A DNA stretch of 64,000 nt, taken from contig NZ_JADPJL010000008.1 in assembly GCF_023073415.1 (NCBI RefSeq), positions 124,001 to 188,000 of the forward strand, read 5' to 3'. Positions 25,233 to 34,215 of the stretch are shown here, one piece after another. Position numbers and translations under genes: made by a program. Numbering within the stretch: the first letter of the stretch is position 1; every line of letters begins with the position of its first letter. This DNA is from Bradyrhizobium sp. 190. GTDB lineage: Bacteria > Pseudomonadota > Alphaproteobacteria > Rhizobiales > Xanthobacteraceae. The notes beneath the pieces were generated by a model. The model was not told where the DNA came from. It made no database searches and saw only the letters and a list, made by a program, of their open reading frames with translations.

Positions 25233-26513
25233 TCAGCCGCCGAACCATTTCGCCGGTACGGTGACAATGGACGGAAACAGCACCATCAGGAACAGTACGA
25301 CCAACTGGGCGATCATGAAGGGCCAGACGCCCTTGATGATCTCCTCCATGCTGATGCGCGACACACCGCAGACGACGTTGAGGACGACGCCGACGGGCGG
25401 GGTGATCAGGCCGATCGCGCAGTTGATGATGAAGAGCACGCCGAAATAGACCGGGTCGATGCCGGCCTGCTTGACGATCGGCATCAGGATCGGCGTGAGG
25501 ATCAAGATGGTCGGTGCCATGTCCAGTGCGGTGCCGACGACGACGACCAGCAGCATGATTGCCAGCATCAGCAGCGTCTGGTTGCCCATGAAGGGGCGAA
25601 CGAGGTCGACGATCTGGGTGGCGATTTCCGACACCGTGATGAGCCAGGATGACACCAGCGCCGCCGCGACCAGGAACATGACGACGCTGGTGCTGAGGGC
25701 GGCCGAAACGAAGACCTGGTAGAGATCGCCGATCTTCAGCTCGCGGTAGATGCAGGTCGCGACAAACAGCGCGTAGACGGCGACGACAACGGCGGCTTCC
25801 GTCGGCGTGAACACGCCGAACCGCAGGCCCACGATAATGATCGCGGGCAGCATCAGGGCCCAGAACCCATCGACGAAGGCCCAGACGATCTCGCGCAGCG
25901 ATTTGCGCGGCGGGCTTTCGACATTCTCCTGCCGCGCGACCCACCACCAGGCGAAGCAGAGCCCGACGCCGAGCATCAGGCCGGGGAAGATGCCGGCGAG
26001 GAACAGCTTTGAGATCGAGACGCCGCCAGCCACGCCGAACAGCACGAAGCCGATGCTCGGCGGAATCACGGGCGCGATGATGCCGCCGGCGGCAACCAGG
26101 CCCGCCGCATACATCCTCCGGTGACCGGCCGCGACCATCATGGGCACGAGGAGCGCTGCCAGCGCCGCGGCGTCCGCCGCCGCAGAGCCCGACAGCGACG
26201 CCAGCACGCAGGAGGCGAGGATGGTGACGTAGCCGAGGCCGCCCCTGATGTGGCCGACCAGCGCAAGCGCCACGTTGACGATCCGCTTGGCGAGGCCGCC
26301 GCGGTTCATGATTTCGCCGGCCAGCATGAAGAACGGCACGGCCATCAGGGGAAAACTGTCGGCGCCGTTGATGATGTTCTGGGCGACGATCTGCGAGTCG
26401 AAAATGTCGAGCGAGTGCATCAGCGCGACGCCGCAGACAATCAGCGCGAAGGCAATCGGCATGCCGAGCGCCATCGCGCCGAGCAGCGAGAAGGTGAAGA
26501 CCGCGAGCGTCAC
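25233..26513 (-). CDS. dctM: TRAP transporter large permease (DctM)
   Basis: This 426-residue inner-membrane permease has about 12 hydrophobic segments. Family motifs are GMPIAFALIVCGVALM near the start, LMAVPFFMLAGEIMNRGG, ASLSGSAAADAAALAALLVP, GIIAPVIPPSIGFVLFGV and the late FGVLFIINCAIGLITPPVGV. It uses the sodium gradient to import a solute handed over by DctP. The start codon is GTG at 26513, 27 bp downstream of the dctQ stop. Order dctP-dctQ-dctM is the usual one. Confidence 0.95.
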   Translation of the reverse strand: MTLAVFTFSLLGAMALGMPIAFALIVCGVALMHSLDIFDSQIVAQNIINGADSFPLMAVPFFMLAGEIMNRGGLAKRIVNVALALVGHIRGGLGYVTILASCVLASLSGSAAADAAALAALLVPMMVAAGHRRMYAAGLVAAGGIIAPVIPPSIGFVLFGVAGGVSISKLFLAGIFPGLMLGVGLCFAWWWVARQENVESPPRKSLREIVWAFVDGFWALMLPAIIIVGLRFGVFTPTEAAVVVAVYALFVATCIYRELKIGDLYQVFVSAALSTSVVMFLVAAALVSSWLITVSEIATQIVDLVRPFMGNQTLLMLAIMLLVVVVGTALDMAPTILILTPILMPIVKQAGIDPVYFGVLFIINCAIGLITPPVGVVLNVVCGVSRISMEEIIKGVWPFMIAQLVVLFLMVLFPSIVTVPAKWFGG

Positions 26514-26540
26514 GCCCGGCTCCGCGCCATCAAGAGATGA

Positions 26541-27065
26541 TCAGGTGTGCTCATCGCTTTCCTTCACCAGGATCAGGTCTTCCTCGGAGGCCGAGCCGCT
26601 CAACACCCGCACGAGATCGACGAGCAGGATCACGGCGGCCGAAACGCCGAAGACGAGCCCGGAGGAATAGAAGAACAGCCCGACCGAAATTCCTGACGCG
26701 GGTGCGGTGTCGCCGAAGGTCAGCACCGCCTGTTTCCAGCTTCCTAGCGTCAGCAGCGCATCGACGTAGAGCATCAGGACATAGCTCAGAAGCAAGCAGG
26801 CGAGCTTGCCGCGCGGTGGCAGGGCGCGGACGAGCGTATCGACGCCGAGATGAGCATGCTGGCGCAACGCCACGATGGCGCCGAGGAACGTCAGCCAGAC
26901 CAGCAGCCAGCGCGACAGTTCCTCCGAGGTCGCTATCCCCGAATTGAAGAGATAGCGCAGCACCACGTTGGTAAAGACCAGCACCACCATCGCCGCGAGG
27001 CAGATCGCGATCGCGACCCTGAGCAGCCGGCAGTAGAGATCGATCAGCCGTTCGACGGCGGCCAT
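26541..27065 (-). CDS. dctQ: TRAP transporter small permease (DctQ)
   Basis: This 174-residue subunit has four hydrophobic segments (AICLAAMVVLVFTNVVLRYLF is the first). The motifs NVVLRYLFNSGIATSEELSRWLLVW and LGAIVALRQHAHLGVD, seen in part here, are typical of DctQ. A longer charged C-terminal tail (SASEEDLILVKESDEHT) follows the last helix. It is 6 bp downstream of dctP and stabilises or assists DctM in the membrane. Confidence 0.92.
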   Translation of the reverse strand: MAAVERLIDLYCRLLRVAIAICLAAMVVLVFTNVVLRYLFNSGIATSEELSRWLLVWLTFLGAIVALRQHAHLGVDTLVRALPPRGKLACLLLSYVLMLYVDALLTLGSWKQAVLTFGDTAPASGISVGLFFYSSGLVFGVSAAVILLVDLVRVLSGSASEEDLILVKESDEHT

Positions 27066-27071
27066 GGCGGC

Positions 27072-28079
27072 CTACTTGGCGCCGCGGATGCGCGCCAGCT
27101 CGCCGGTGAAGAGTTTTACGCGCGCCGGGTCATATTCGGCCGAGAATTTTTCGACGACAGATTTGGTGGCGTCCTGCATGCGGGCGTATTCGGCCGGCGC
27201 GATCTCGTTGAACTGCATGCCTTTTGCCGTCAGTTCGCCGAGCGCCTTCTCCGCCGCCAGCTTGGTCTGGTCGCGCTGGTACTCGCGCGTCTCGGTAAAG
27301 CTGTCGCGCAGCATCTTCTGCTCTTCCGGCGACAGGCCGTCCCAGAACTTCTTGCTGACGATGATGACGTTCTGCGTGAAGGTGTGGTTGGTGGCCGAGA
27401 CGTATTTCTGCACTTCGTAGAACTTGTTTGACAGGATGACGCTGTAGGGATTTTCCTGGCCGTCGACGGTTTTATTTTCCAGCGCGGTGTACAATTCGCC
27501 GAACGCCATCGGCACCGGGTTCGCCTTCAAGGCCTTGAAGGTTTCGAGATAGACCGGGTTCGGGATCACGCGCAGCTTCAGCCCGGAGAAATCCTCGACC
27601 TTTGCGATCGGGCGGCTGCTGTTGGTGGCGTTGCGGAAGCCTAGTCCCCAGTAACCGAGCCCGATCAGCTCCTTCTCTGGCAGCGTCTCAAGCATCGCCT
27701 TTCCGAACGCGCCCTGGGCCAGCGCCTCCGCCTGCTCGAACGTGCTGACGGTGAAGGGGAAGTCGAACAGGCCGAGATCCTTGACGACGCCGGCGAGCGA
27801 TGTCGTCGACGCCGAGAGGATTTCCTGCGTGCCGCCGCGCACTGCCGACTGTTGCTGCAGCTCGTTGCCGAGTTGCGAAGCAGGAAACTCACGGATTTTC
27901 AGCTTGCCGCCGCTCTTGGCCGCCAGCACCTCGGCGAACTTCTTCACGCCAAAGCTGATCGGGTGATCGGTGTTGTTGAGATGACCCCAGCGAATGGTGC
28001 GCTCCTGCACCTGGGCGGAAGCCGATGTCCCCACAAGTGCGCAAAGGCTGACAGCAGCGCACAGCAATCCGATCCGCAT
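27072..28079 (-). CDS. dctP: TRAP transporter substrate-binding protein (DctP)
   Basis: This 335-residue periplasmic protein has a signal peptide (GLLCAAVSLCALVGTSASAQ) and typical DctP features: IRWGHLNNTDHPISFGVKKF, FPASQLGNELQQQSAVRGG, GLKLRVIPNPVYLETFKALK with the carboxylate-binding Arg, and PMAFGELYTALENKTVDGQE. The carboxylate-pairing arginine suggests an organic acid ligand. The start is placed at the ATG directly before the signal peptide. It is the first gene of the operon and faces the GntR gene across a promoter region with two TCATATGA palindromes. Confidence 0.95.
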   Translation of the reverse strand: MRIGLLCAAVSLCALVGTSASAQVQERTIRWGHLNNTDHPISFGVKKFAEVLAAKSGGKLKIREFPASQLGNELQQQSAVRGGTQEILSASTTSLAGVVKDLGLFDFPFTVSTFEQAEALAQGAFGKAMLETLPEKELIGLGYWGLGFRNATNSSRPIAKVEDFSGLKLRVIPNPVYLETFKALKANPVPMAFGELYTALENKTVDGQENPYSVILSNKFYEVQKYVSATNHTFTQNVIIVSKKFWDGLSPEEQKMLRDSFTETREYQRDQTKLAAEKALGELTAKGMQFNEIAPAEYARMQDATKSVVEKFSAEYDPARVKLFTGELARIRGAK

Positions 28080-28134
28080 GGCGGTTTCTCCCCGTTGGTT
28101 CGCGATCTTCTGGATGTCGCGGTGGGGGGAGTAT

Positions 28135-28183
28135 TCATATGAGGAAAGCAATGTCAAAATATAATTTCTAGTTTATCATATGA
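28135..28183. promoter_or_regulatory. Paired TCATATGA palindromes, candidate operator in divergent promoter
   Basis: Two identical 8-bp palindromes, TCATATGA at 28135-28142 and 28176-28183, lie 41 bp apart centre to centre, close to four helical turns. They sit in a strongly AT-rich stretch between dctP and the divergent GntR gene. The layout fits cooperative binding of a dimeric GntR/FCD regulator controlling both directions. Core promoter elements also lie here, for example GCTATATAGGAT near 28189. Confidence 0.6.
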
Positions 28184-28274
28184 AACTTGCTATATAGGAT
28201 GAATAGTGACGCTTGAGCGGAATCGGCTGACATGGCAGGTGGCACTTGGCACTTGCCGGTTGGCTGCCTTGCGC

Positions 28275-28961
28275 ATGGATTTGGCAATGACACTGGTCGA
28301 GCGAACGGAAGAGCAGGAAGCGGTCGGCGATGACGGCTATCGCCGCATCCGCACCGACATCGTGTTCGGCCGGCTCCGGCCAGGGCACAAGCTCCGGCTG
28401 GAAGGCCTCAAGGAGGACTACGGCGTCAGCGTCTCTACGCTGCGCGAAATCCTCAACCGGCTGGCCGCGGAAGGCTTCGTGCTGGCCGAGGGCAGGCGCG
28501 GCTTCGAGGTGGCGCCGATCTCGGCCGGGAATTTGCGGGAGCTTGCGGAGCTTCGGCTGCTGCTGGAGCAGCATGCGATGGGCGTGTCGTTCGCCAATGC
28601 CGACGTCGAGTGGGAAGGGCGCGTCGTTTCCGCCCATCACAAGCTGGCGTCAACCGAGCGGCTGATGGAAACCGGCCTCGGCGAGCTCGAGCAGTGGAAA
28701 CGCTATGACGGCGAATTCCATCAGGCGCTGATCTCCAATTGCGGTTCAAGCATGCTGATGGCGACGCATGCCTTGGTGTTCGACAAATATTTCCGCTACC
28801 AGATGGTCGCATTCAGCTACCGCGGCAACGAGCCCGCCACCCAGCACAGGGCGCTGCTCGAGGCCGCGCTGAAGCGCGACGCCGCGACGGCGGCTGAAAC
28901 GCTGCGCGCGCATGTGAACAATTGCGTGGAGCACGCGCTCGCAACGGCGGCGCTGAAGTAG
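28275..28961 (+). CDS. GntR family transcriptional regulator, FCD domain
   Basis: This regulator of about 228 residues has a winged-helix domain (YRRIRTDIVFGRLRPGHKL, KEDYGVSVSTLREILNRL, AEGFVLAEGRRGFEV) and an FCD sensor domain with ELRLLLEQHAMGVS, RYDGEFHQALISNCGS and QHRALLEAALKRD, whose histidines probably bind a metal. It is divergent from the TRAP operon and is probably its regulator, sensing the imported acid. The start could be 28275 or 28287; a GTG at 28206 would place the N-terminus in the promoter. It ends 11 bp before the convergent CoA-transferase gene. Confidence 0.9.
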   Translation: MDLAMTLVERTEEQEAVGDDGYRRIRTDIVFGRLRPGHKLRLEGLKEDYGVSVSTLREILNRLAAEGFVLAEGRRGFEVAPISAGNLRELAELRLLLEQHAMGVSFANADVEWEGRVVSAHHKLASTERLMETGLGELEQWKRYDGEFHQALISNCGSSMLMATHALVFDKYFRYQMVAFSYRGNEPATQHRALLEAALKRDAATAAETLRAHVNNCVEHALATAALK

Positions 28962-28972
28962 GGCAGAGTAGT

Positions 28973-30166
28973 TCACACCACCTTGCGCTGGCGCAGCTCT
29001 GCGATCTCGTCCTTGCCGAAGCCGAACTCAACCAGCACTTCTTCGGTCTGTTCGCCGAACTCCGGCGGGCGCGCGGCCATGCTGCTTGGCGTGCGTGACA
29101 GCGTCACCGGCTGGCCGACGAGCTGGATGTGGCGGTTCTCGTCGTTCGGCACGTGCTGGGCGATGCCGAGGTGCTTGACCTGGGCGTCGTCGAACATCTG
29201 GTCGATCGAATAGATCGGGCCGCAGGGCACGCCGGCCTCGTTCAATTCCTTGACCCAGGTTTCCGTGGATTTCTTCTCGGTGAGCTTGCCGATTGCTTCG
29301 TTCAGCGCGTCGCGGTTCTTCGAGCGCGCAGGCGCGGTTGCATAATCGGGGTTGGTGACGAGTTCGGGCGCACCGATCGCCTGCGCGCAGCGCTCCCAGA
29401 TCCGCCCGCCTGTCGTGGCGATGTTGATGTAGCCGTCGGAGGTCTTGAACACGCCGGTCGGGATCGAGGTCGGATGGTTGTTGCCGGCCTGCTTGGCCAC
29501 ATCATTTTCCATCAGCCAGCGCGAGGCCTGGAAATCCAGCATGAAGATCTGCGCCTGCAGCAGCGAGGTCTGCACCCACTGACCCTCGCCGGAAACGTCG
29601 CGCTCCAGCAGCGCGGTGAGAATGCCAAGCGCGCAGAACAGCCCGGCGGTGAGGTCGGCGACGGGGATGCCGACCCGCATCGGACCCTCACCGGGCGCGC
29701 CGGTGATCGACATCAGCCCGCCCATGCCCTGCGCGATCTGATCGAAGCCCGGCCGCTTGTGGTAGGGGCCGTCCTGTCCGAAACCGGAGATGCTGCCATA
29801 GACGAGGCGGGGATTGATCTTCCGCAAGCTCTCATAGTCGATACCGAGTTTTGCTTTCACGTCGGGACGAAAATTTTCGACCACGACATCTGCCTGCTCG
29901 ACGAGGCGCTTGAACACGTCGAGGCCCTTGGGATCCTTCAGGTTCAGTGTCATGGCCCGCTTGTTGCGGTGCAAATTCTGGAAATCTGAGCCCTGGCGCG
30001 GGCCGCCGGGCTGCTCGCCGCCACCGTCCTCCAGCAGTGCGTCGATCTTGATGACGTTGGCGCCCCAATCCGCCAGCTGCCGCACACAGGTGGGCCCGGA
30101 GCGAACGCGGGTCAGATCGAGTACGGTGAAGCGGGAAAGGGCCTGCGAAGCGCGTGGGAAAGGCAT
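28973..30166 (-). CDS. CaiB/BaiF (class III) CoA-transferase family protein
   Basis: This is a 397-residue family III CoA-transferase, similar to formyl-CoA transferase. Evidence includes LDLTRVRSGPTCVRQLADWG, NKRAMTLNLKDPKGLDVF, VVENFRPDVKAKLGIDYESL, SGFGQDGPYHKRPGFDQIAQ, and VGIPVADLTAGLFCALGILT, whose Asp is at the place of the catalytic aspartate that forms the aspartyl-CoA. It moves CoA between carboxylic acids in the cytoplasm. The ATG at 30166 gives a normal N-terminus. A decayed copy of its first third is found at 35395-35589. It is convergent with the GntR gene and may be part of the same acid-degradation module. Confidence 0.92.
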   Translation of the reverse strand: MPFPRASQALSRFTVLDLTRVRSGPTCVRQLADWGANVIKIDALLEDGGGEQPGGPRQGSDFQNLHRNKRAMTLNLKDPKGLDVFKRLVEQADVVVENFRPDVKAKLGIDYESLRKINPRLVYGSISGFGQDGPYHKRPGFDQIAQGMGGLMSITGAPGEGPMRVGIPVADLTAGLFCALGILTALLERDVSGEGQWVQTSLLQAQIFMLDFQASRWLMENDVAKQAGNNHPTSIPTGVFKTSDGYINIATTGGRIWERCAQAIGAPELVTNPDYATAPARSKNRDALNEAIGKLTEKKSTETWVKELNEAGVPCGPIYSIDQMFDDAQVKHLGIAQHVPNDENRHIQLVGQPVTLSRTPSSMAARPPEFGEQTEEVLVEFGFGKDEIAELRQRKVV

Positions 30167-30508
30167 TGAGAAACCTTTGTTTTTCTGGATTTTCGCGTGG
30201 GAGGGCAGACCCGTCTGGCTTAACCAATCTGGCGCCGATTTCCAACTCCTTGTTCGGCGCCCGGCGAGGGGCGGCCGGCCATGCGGGCAGGGCGGGGCGC
30301 CATTTTTGCATCGGAAGCGGCTGTGCGGGACGGCCGAAATCCGGCCCCGCAAGACTACGGGCTATTGCAGGGGATTCCGCTTTTCGCTGTAATTCACCGT
30401 CAAGCAGGAGCGCGACAAGTCCGGCTGGTAAACAAGCGTTAATGAGGCGATTCTAGCCTCCCGAGTGCGATTCTCTGCAACCGAACGACCTGCTGACGGG
30501 CCTGATCG
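30167..30508. other. Intergenic region between divergent CoA-transferase and metalloprotease genes
   Basis: This 342-bp gap separates the divergent genes and must hold both promoters. I see no conserved ORF, strong palindrome or RNA motif in it; the open frame extending the CoA-transferase upstream has no family support. Confidence 0.5.
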
Positions 30509-32899
30509 ATGAAGAAGAACGGTCTGCAATCCGATGAGTTCTGGACCTTTCGGCCGTTCGAGCTTGGGACGAGCCCGGCCGCGCTTCAGCCCGAAAGCAT
30601 GCACGACCCGATGTTTCGGGATGATGGCGATCCTTTCCAATTGGCGGATGCTGCCGCCGCCAGCGTGGCAAGCCTCGACGTCTATGCCGCGAAGCCGGTG
30701 GCGTCGATCGCGACGCTTGCCGACTATCTCGTCAACGGCTTTTGGCAATACAACAACAGCATCGCCCATCGCTGGGCTTCCAACACCATCACCTACAACA
30801 TCACCGGGCTGAATTCGGCGGAGCAGTTCCTCGCGCTGTCGGCGATGCAGGCGTGGTCCGAGGTCGCCAACATCGCCTTCGTCCAGACCTCCGGCGCAGC
30901 GAACATCACGTTCACCCACAACGGCACGATGCAGGCCTATTCCAGCGCCTACTGGCCTGGGGGCTCGTTCGCATATGCGACCGTCAACATCAGCACCGAT
31001 TGGGTCACCACCGACGGCGGCGCGAACGACGGCAAGACCGGCATCGATAGCTACGCCTACCAGACCTACATCCACGAAATCGGACATGCGCTCGGCCTGG
31101 GCCACCAGGGGCCGTATAATGGCAGCGCGTCGTATTCGACTAACGCGCTCTACGCCAACGACACCTGGCAGTATTCGGTCATGTCGTATTTCGGCGAGCA
31201 CAATTATTCCGGGAGCTCATACCGCTACGTCGTGACGCCGCAGATGGCGGACATCTACGCCGTGGCTTCGATGTACGGCGCGGCGACCTCGACGCGAACC
31301 GGCGACACCGTCTATGGCTTCAACAGCAATGCCGGCGCGGTCTTCAATTTCGGCAACTACACCTCGGCGCCGGCGCTGACGATCTACGACAGCGGCGGCA
31401 CCGACACGCTTGATTGCTCCAGCTATTCGGCGGCGCAGACCATCGACCTGCACTCGGGCGCCTTTTCCTCGGTCGGCGGCCTCGTGAACAATATCGGAAT
31501 CGCACTCAACGCGACCATCGAGAAAGCCATTGGCGGCAGCGGCAATGACAGGCTGACCGCAAGCGACACGGGCGGTACGCTGTCGGGTGCCGGCGGCAAC
31601 GACACGCTGATCGGCGGCGCCGGAAACGACAAGCTCATCGGCGGCGCCGGCGTCGATAATTTGACCGGCGGCAGCAGCGGCGACATATTCGTGTTCCTGC
31701 TCGGCGAGAGCTCGGCCGCGAGCGGCCAGCACGACCGGATTACGGATTTCGTTTCCGGCCTGGACGACATCGATCTCAGCGGATACGACGCGATCAGCAG
31801 CACCGGCAGCTACGATCAGTTCAAGTTCATCGCCACCGCCGCCTTCCACGGCACGGCCGGCGAACTCAACTATTTCTATAACAGTTCTCTCGGCGTCACG
31901 ACCCTGCAGGGCGATACCAACGGGGACGGGGTCGCCAATTTCGCGATCGATATTTCGGGAAACCTTGTGCTCGCGGCTGACGACTTCCTTGGGCTGGCGT
32001 TTTCGAAAATGGGTTCAGTTGCCGATTTCAACGGCGACGGCCGAAGCGACGTTCTCTTGCAAAACAATGATGGTACAGTGTCGGTGTGGGACAGCGGCCA
32101 GCCCAGCGGCGCCCATTCGATATCCGGTTCGGGCGCCGTCCCCAACAGCTCACATATAGCGGGCGCGGCAGACTTCGATGGCAATGGCAAAGGCGACATA
32201 GTGTGGCGCGACGATGGCGGCGCGGTCTTCGTCTGGGACGATGGCAACTCCAGCACGGCACGCACGGTGTCCGCCCCGGCTGGTGTTCCAGCAACTTCGT
32301 CCATTGCAGGTACCGGCGATTTCGATGGAAATGGCCGCGACGATATTCTGTGGCGCGATGACAATGGTGCGGTGTTCATCTGGGACAATGGCCAAGCCAG
32401 CAACACCCACACCGTTTCGAACGCCGGCGTAGTCCCCGCCAGCTGGCATATTGCGGCTGTCGGCGACTTTGATGCCAACGGGCGTTCCGACATCCTATGG
32501 CAGAACGACAATGGCACGGTATCGGTCTGGGATAACGGCCAGATCACCGGCGCCCATTGGATTTCTAATCCGAATGTGGTCGCAAGCAGCTGGCACATCA
32601 TCGGCGCGGGTGATTTCGACGGCAACGGCCGTGACGATATTCTTTGGCGCAACGACAATGGCGCGGTGTCCATCTGGGACAACGGCCAGATTGCGGCTGC
32701 CCACATTATTGCTGGTGCCGGCGTGGTGGCGAGTAGCTGGCACATTGTTGGCATCGGCGACTTCGACAACAATTCCCATGACGATATTCTTTGGCAGAAT
32801 GACAATGGGACCGTATCGGTTTGGGATAATGGGCAAATCAGTGGCGCCCATTGGGTTTCCGGGCCTGGCAGCGTCTCTGGTGGCTGGCATATCGCCTGA
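30509..32899 (+). CDS. Serralysin-like M10 metalloprotease with RTX motifs and six FG-GAP/VCBS repeats
   Basis: This large predicted secreted protein has 796 residues and no N-terminal signal peptide. The protease domain has the zinc motif HEIGHALGLGH (residues about 189-199) and the Met-turn SVMSYF. A serralysin C-terminal/RTX region follows with GSGNDRLTASDTGG, GAGGNDTLIGGAGNDKLIG and the DRITDFVSGLDDIDLSGYDA segment, typical of type I-secreted M10 peptidases. The last 290 residues are six tandem repeats of 49 residues around GDFDGNGRDDILWRxDNGAV, an FG-GAP/VCBS calcium-binding propeller pattern. Calcium-dependent folding outside the cell after type I secretion is inferred; no T1SS genes are adjacent. 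FG-GAP repeats after the RTX part are unusual for serralysins. Confidence 0.92.
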   Translation: MKKNGLQSDEFWTFRPFELGTSPAALQPESMHDPMFRDDGDPFQLADAAAASVASLDVYAAKPVASIATLADYLVNGFWQYNNSIAHRWASNTITYNITGLNSAEQFLALSAMQAWSEVANIAFVQTSGAANITFTHNGTMQAYSSAYWPGGSFAYATVNISTDWVTTDGGANDGKTGIDSYAYQTYIHEIGHALGLGHQGPYNGSASYSTNALYANDTWQYSVMSYFGEHNYSGSSYRYVVTPQMADIYAVASMYGAATSTRTGDTVYGFNSNAGAVFNFGNYTSAPALTIYDSGGTDTLDCSSYSAAQTIDLHSGAFSSVGGLVNNIGIALNATIEKAIGGSGNDRLTASDTGGTLSGAGGNDTLIGGAGNDKLIGGAGVDNLTGGSSGDIFVFLLGESSAASGQHDRITDFVSGLDDIDLSGYDAISSTGSYDQFKFIATAAFHGTAGELNYFYNSSLGVTTLQGDTNGDGVANFAIDISGNLVLAADDFLGLAFSKMGSVADFNGDGRSDVLLQNNDGTVSVWDSGQPSGAHSISGSGAVPNSSHIAGAADFDGNGKGDIVWRDDGGAVFVWDDGNSSTARTVSAPAGVPATSSIAGTGDFDGNGRDDILWRDDNGAVFIWDNGQASNTHTVSNAGVVPASWHIAAVGDFDANGRSDILWQNDNGTVSVWDNGQITGAHWISNPNVVASSWHIIGAGDFDGNGRDDILWRNDNGAVSIWDNGQIAAAHIIAGAGVVASSWHIVGIGDFDNNSHDDILWQNDNGTVSVWDNGQISGAHWVSGPGSVSGGWHIA
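32021..32896 (+). repeat. Six tandem 147-bp coding repeats (FG-GAP/VCBS)
   Basis: The conserved GAT/GAC-TT(T/C) codons of the GDFDGNG motif occur at 32024, 32171, 32318, 32465, 32612 and 32759, an exact spacing of 147 bp (49 residues). Repeats 3-6 are the most alike in DNA and protein, while repeat 1 (NGDGRSDVLLQNNDG) is the most diverged, as expected for internal amplification. Confidence 0.9.
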
Positions 32900-33048
32900 G
32901 CTGGGACCGACGCTTCAAGCATCCGGTTCAGGATTTTTTGGTGCAGCTACTAGATAATCGGCAATAGCGCTAGGGCGTTCGCGCGTTGATTGAACGTGCT
33001 CTAAGCCATCGCGGCGACCGCCGCAGGCAGCCTTCAGATTTCCTTTAG

Positions 33049-34215
33049 CTAGAGAAAGGTCGGTCCTGGAAACATTGCGTTCGCGCCCGCGTAGATCAGC
33101 CCACTCACGATGTGGACCGCGAATGCGCCTGCGCATATCTTCCAGCGAATTGAAGCGTCTCTGTGCGACGCGATCAACAGCCCCGCCTCGGCGTACAGCA
33201 AGAAAATCCCCGTCTGGGCGGTCCAGGCAAAATTGCCCTGGTTCAAACGCGAGCCGCTTTCCGCGAGCAAGACCGCATAGGCGATCGCGCAGGCTGCATA
33301 GAGCCAAGCCATCCGCAGGCGAAACGAGAATCCATAAGCGACGGTGACGACCAGCGGGAAGGCGAGTGTCAAAGGCAGCTTGAGAACGAATTCACCAGGC
33401 CGCGTGAACACCGCGAATGGCGATAAGATTACGCCCGACTTGGCTGTCGCTCCGTACGTTGCCGCAGCCTGCACCAGCAGCACCAGCACTGTCGGAACAG
33501 CGATCGCGAGCGCGCAGGCAATGACAGCTGCGAAATGTCTCCGCAACAGGTCGCGCAAAGCAACTAGGCCACTAACAGGCAGAAAGGCTATGAGGAACGA
33601 TGGCTTGGCCAGCGCCGATCCGATACACAGTGCGGCCAAGCCGGCCACTACCCGCGGCCGCCTATCTTGCGCCTCGACCAACCGTCGTGACCACAGCAGC
33701 CAGATTGCCAGCGCAAACAGCTTGTTCAGTTGCTGCGTAGGGTTGTGGTACGCCGTTGGAACCAGGTACCCGTAATATAGATTTGGGACAGCCAGAGTCG
33801 GAAGGAACACGTGGGAAGCAAACAGTATCGCCAGGCTCCATCCCCAGCTCTCTCCAGATGTGACCCTGAGTTTACGCAACTCGCGAACAATAAGCAGTCC
33901 CATTGCGCCGTAGCAAACGCCCAGAATAGCCGCAGTGCCGCCCTCGTAACTTACCGGGAACGCAGCGACGACAGCGTTAAGTATCAGCTGAAACAGAAAG
34001 TGCGGTGACTCGATGTCTTGCACACTCGAAATACGCCTAGCGTAGTCGATGTGCGCGTGCAAATCGCTCACCGAATTGATCGCAATGCGACGCCAGAATA
34101 CGAGGGCGAACACAGCCGAGGTGCAAACAATGCCGACAGCATCCGTGACGTGTGCACGAGTTATCAGGAGCCTTGAACCCTCTCCCTCCATGGGTGCGAT
34201 CGCTTTAGGCCGCAT
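33049..34215 (-). CDS. Polytopic membrane protein, possible glycosyltransferase-like
   Basis: This 388-residue protein has about nine to ten hydrophobic segments (for example AVGIVCTSAVFALVFWRRI, VVAGLAALCIGSALAKPS, HFAAVIACALAIAVPTVLVL) and no recognisable cytoplasmic catalytic domain. An acidic region after the first helix (DLHAHIDYARRI) recalls the periplasmic loop of GT-C type glycosyltransferases, but the diagnostic motif is not clear. It overlaps the acyltransferase gene by 11 bp if the first ATG is used (a second ATG is at 34191), so both are one operon. Base composition appears less GC-rich than the flanking catabolic genes. Confidence 0.75.
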   Translation of the reverse strand: MRPKAIAPMEGEGSRLLITRAHVTDAVGIVCTSAVFALVFWRRIAINSVSDLHAHIDYARRISSVQDIESPHFLFQLILNAVVAAFPVSYEGGTAAILGVCYGAMGLLIVRELRKLRVTSGESWGWSLAILFASHVFLPTLAVPNLYYGYLVPTAYHNPTQQLNKLFALAIWLLWSRRLVEAQDRRPRVVAGLAALCIGSALAKPSFLIAFLPVSGLVALRDLLRRHFAAVIACALAIAVPTVLVLLVQAAATYGATAKSGVILSPFAVFTRPGEFVLKLPLTLAFPLVVTVAYGFSFRLRMAWLYAACAIAYAVLLAESGSRLNQGNFAWTAQTGIFLLYAEAGLLIASHRDASIRWKICAGAFAVHIVSGLIYAGANAMFPGPTFL

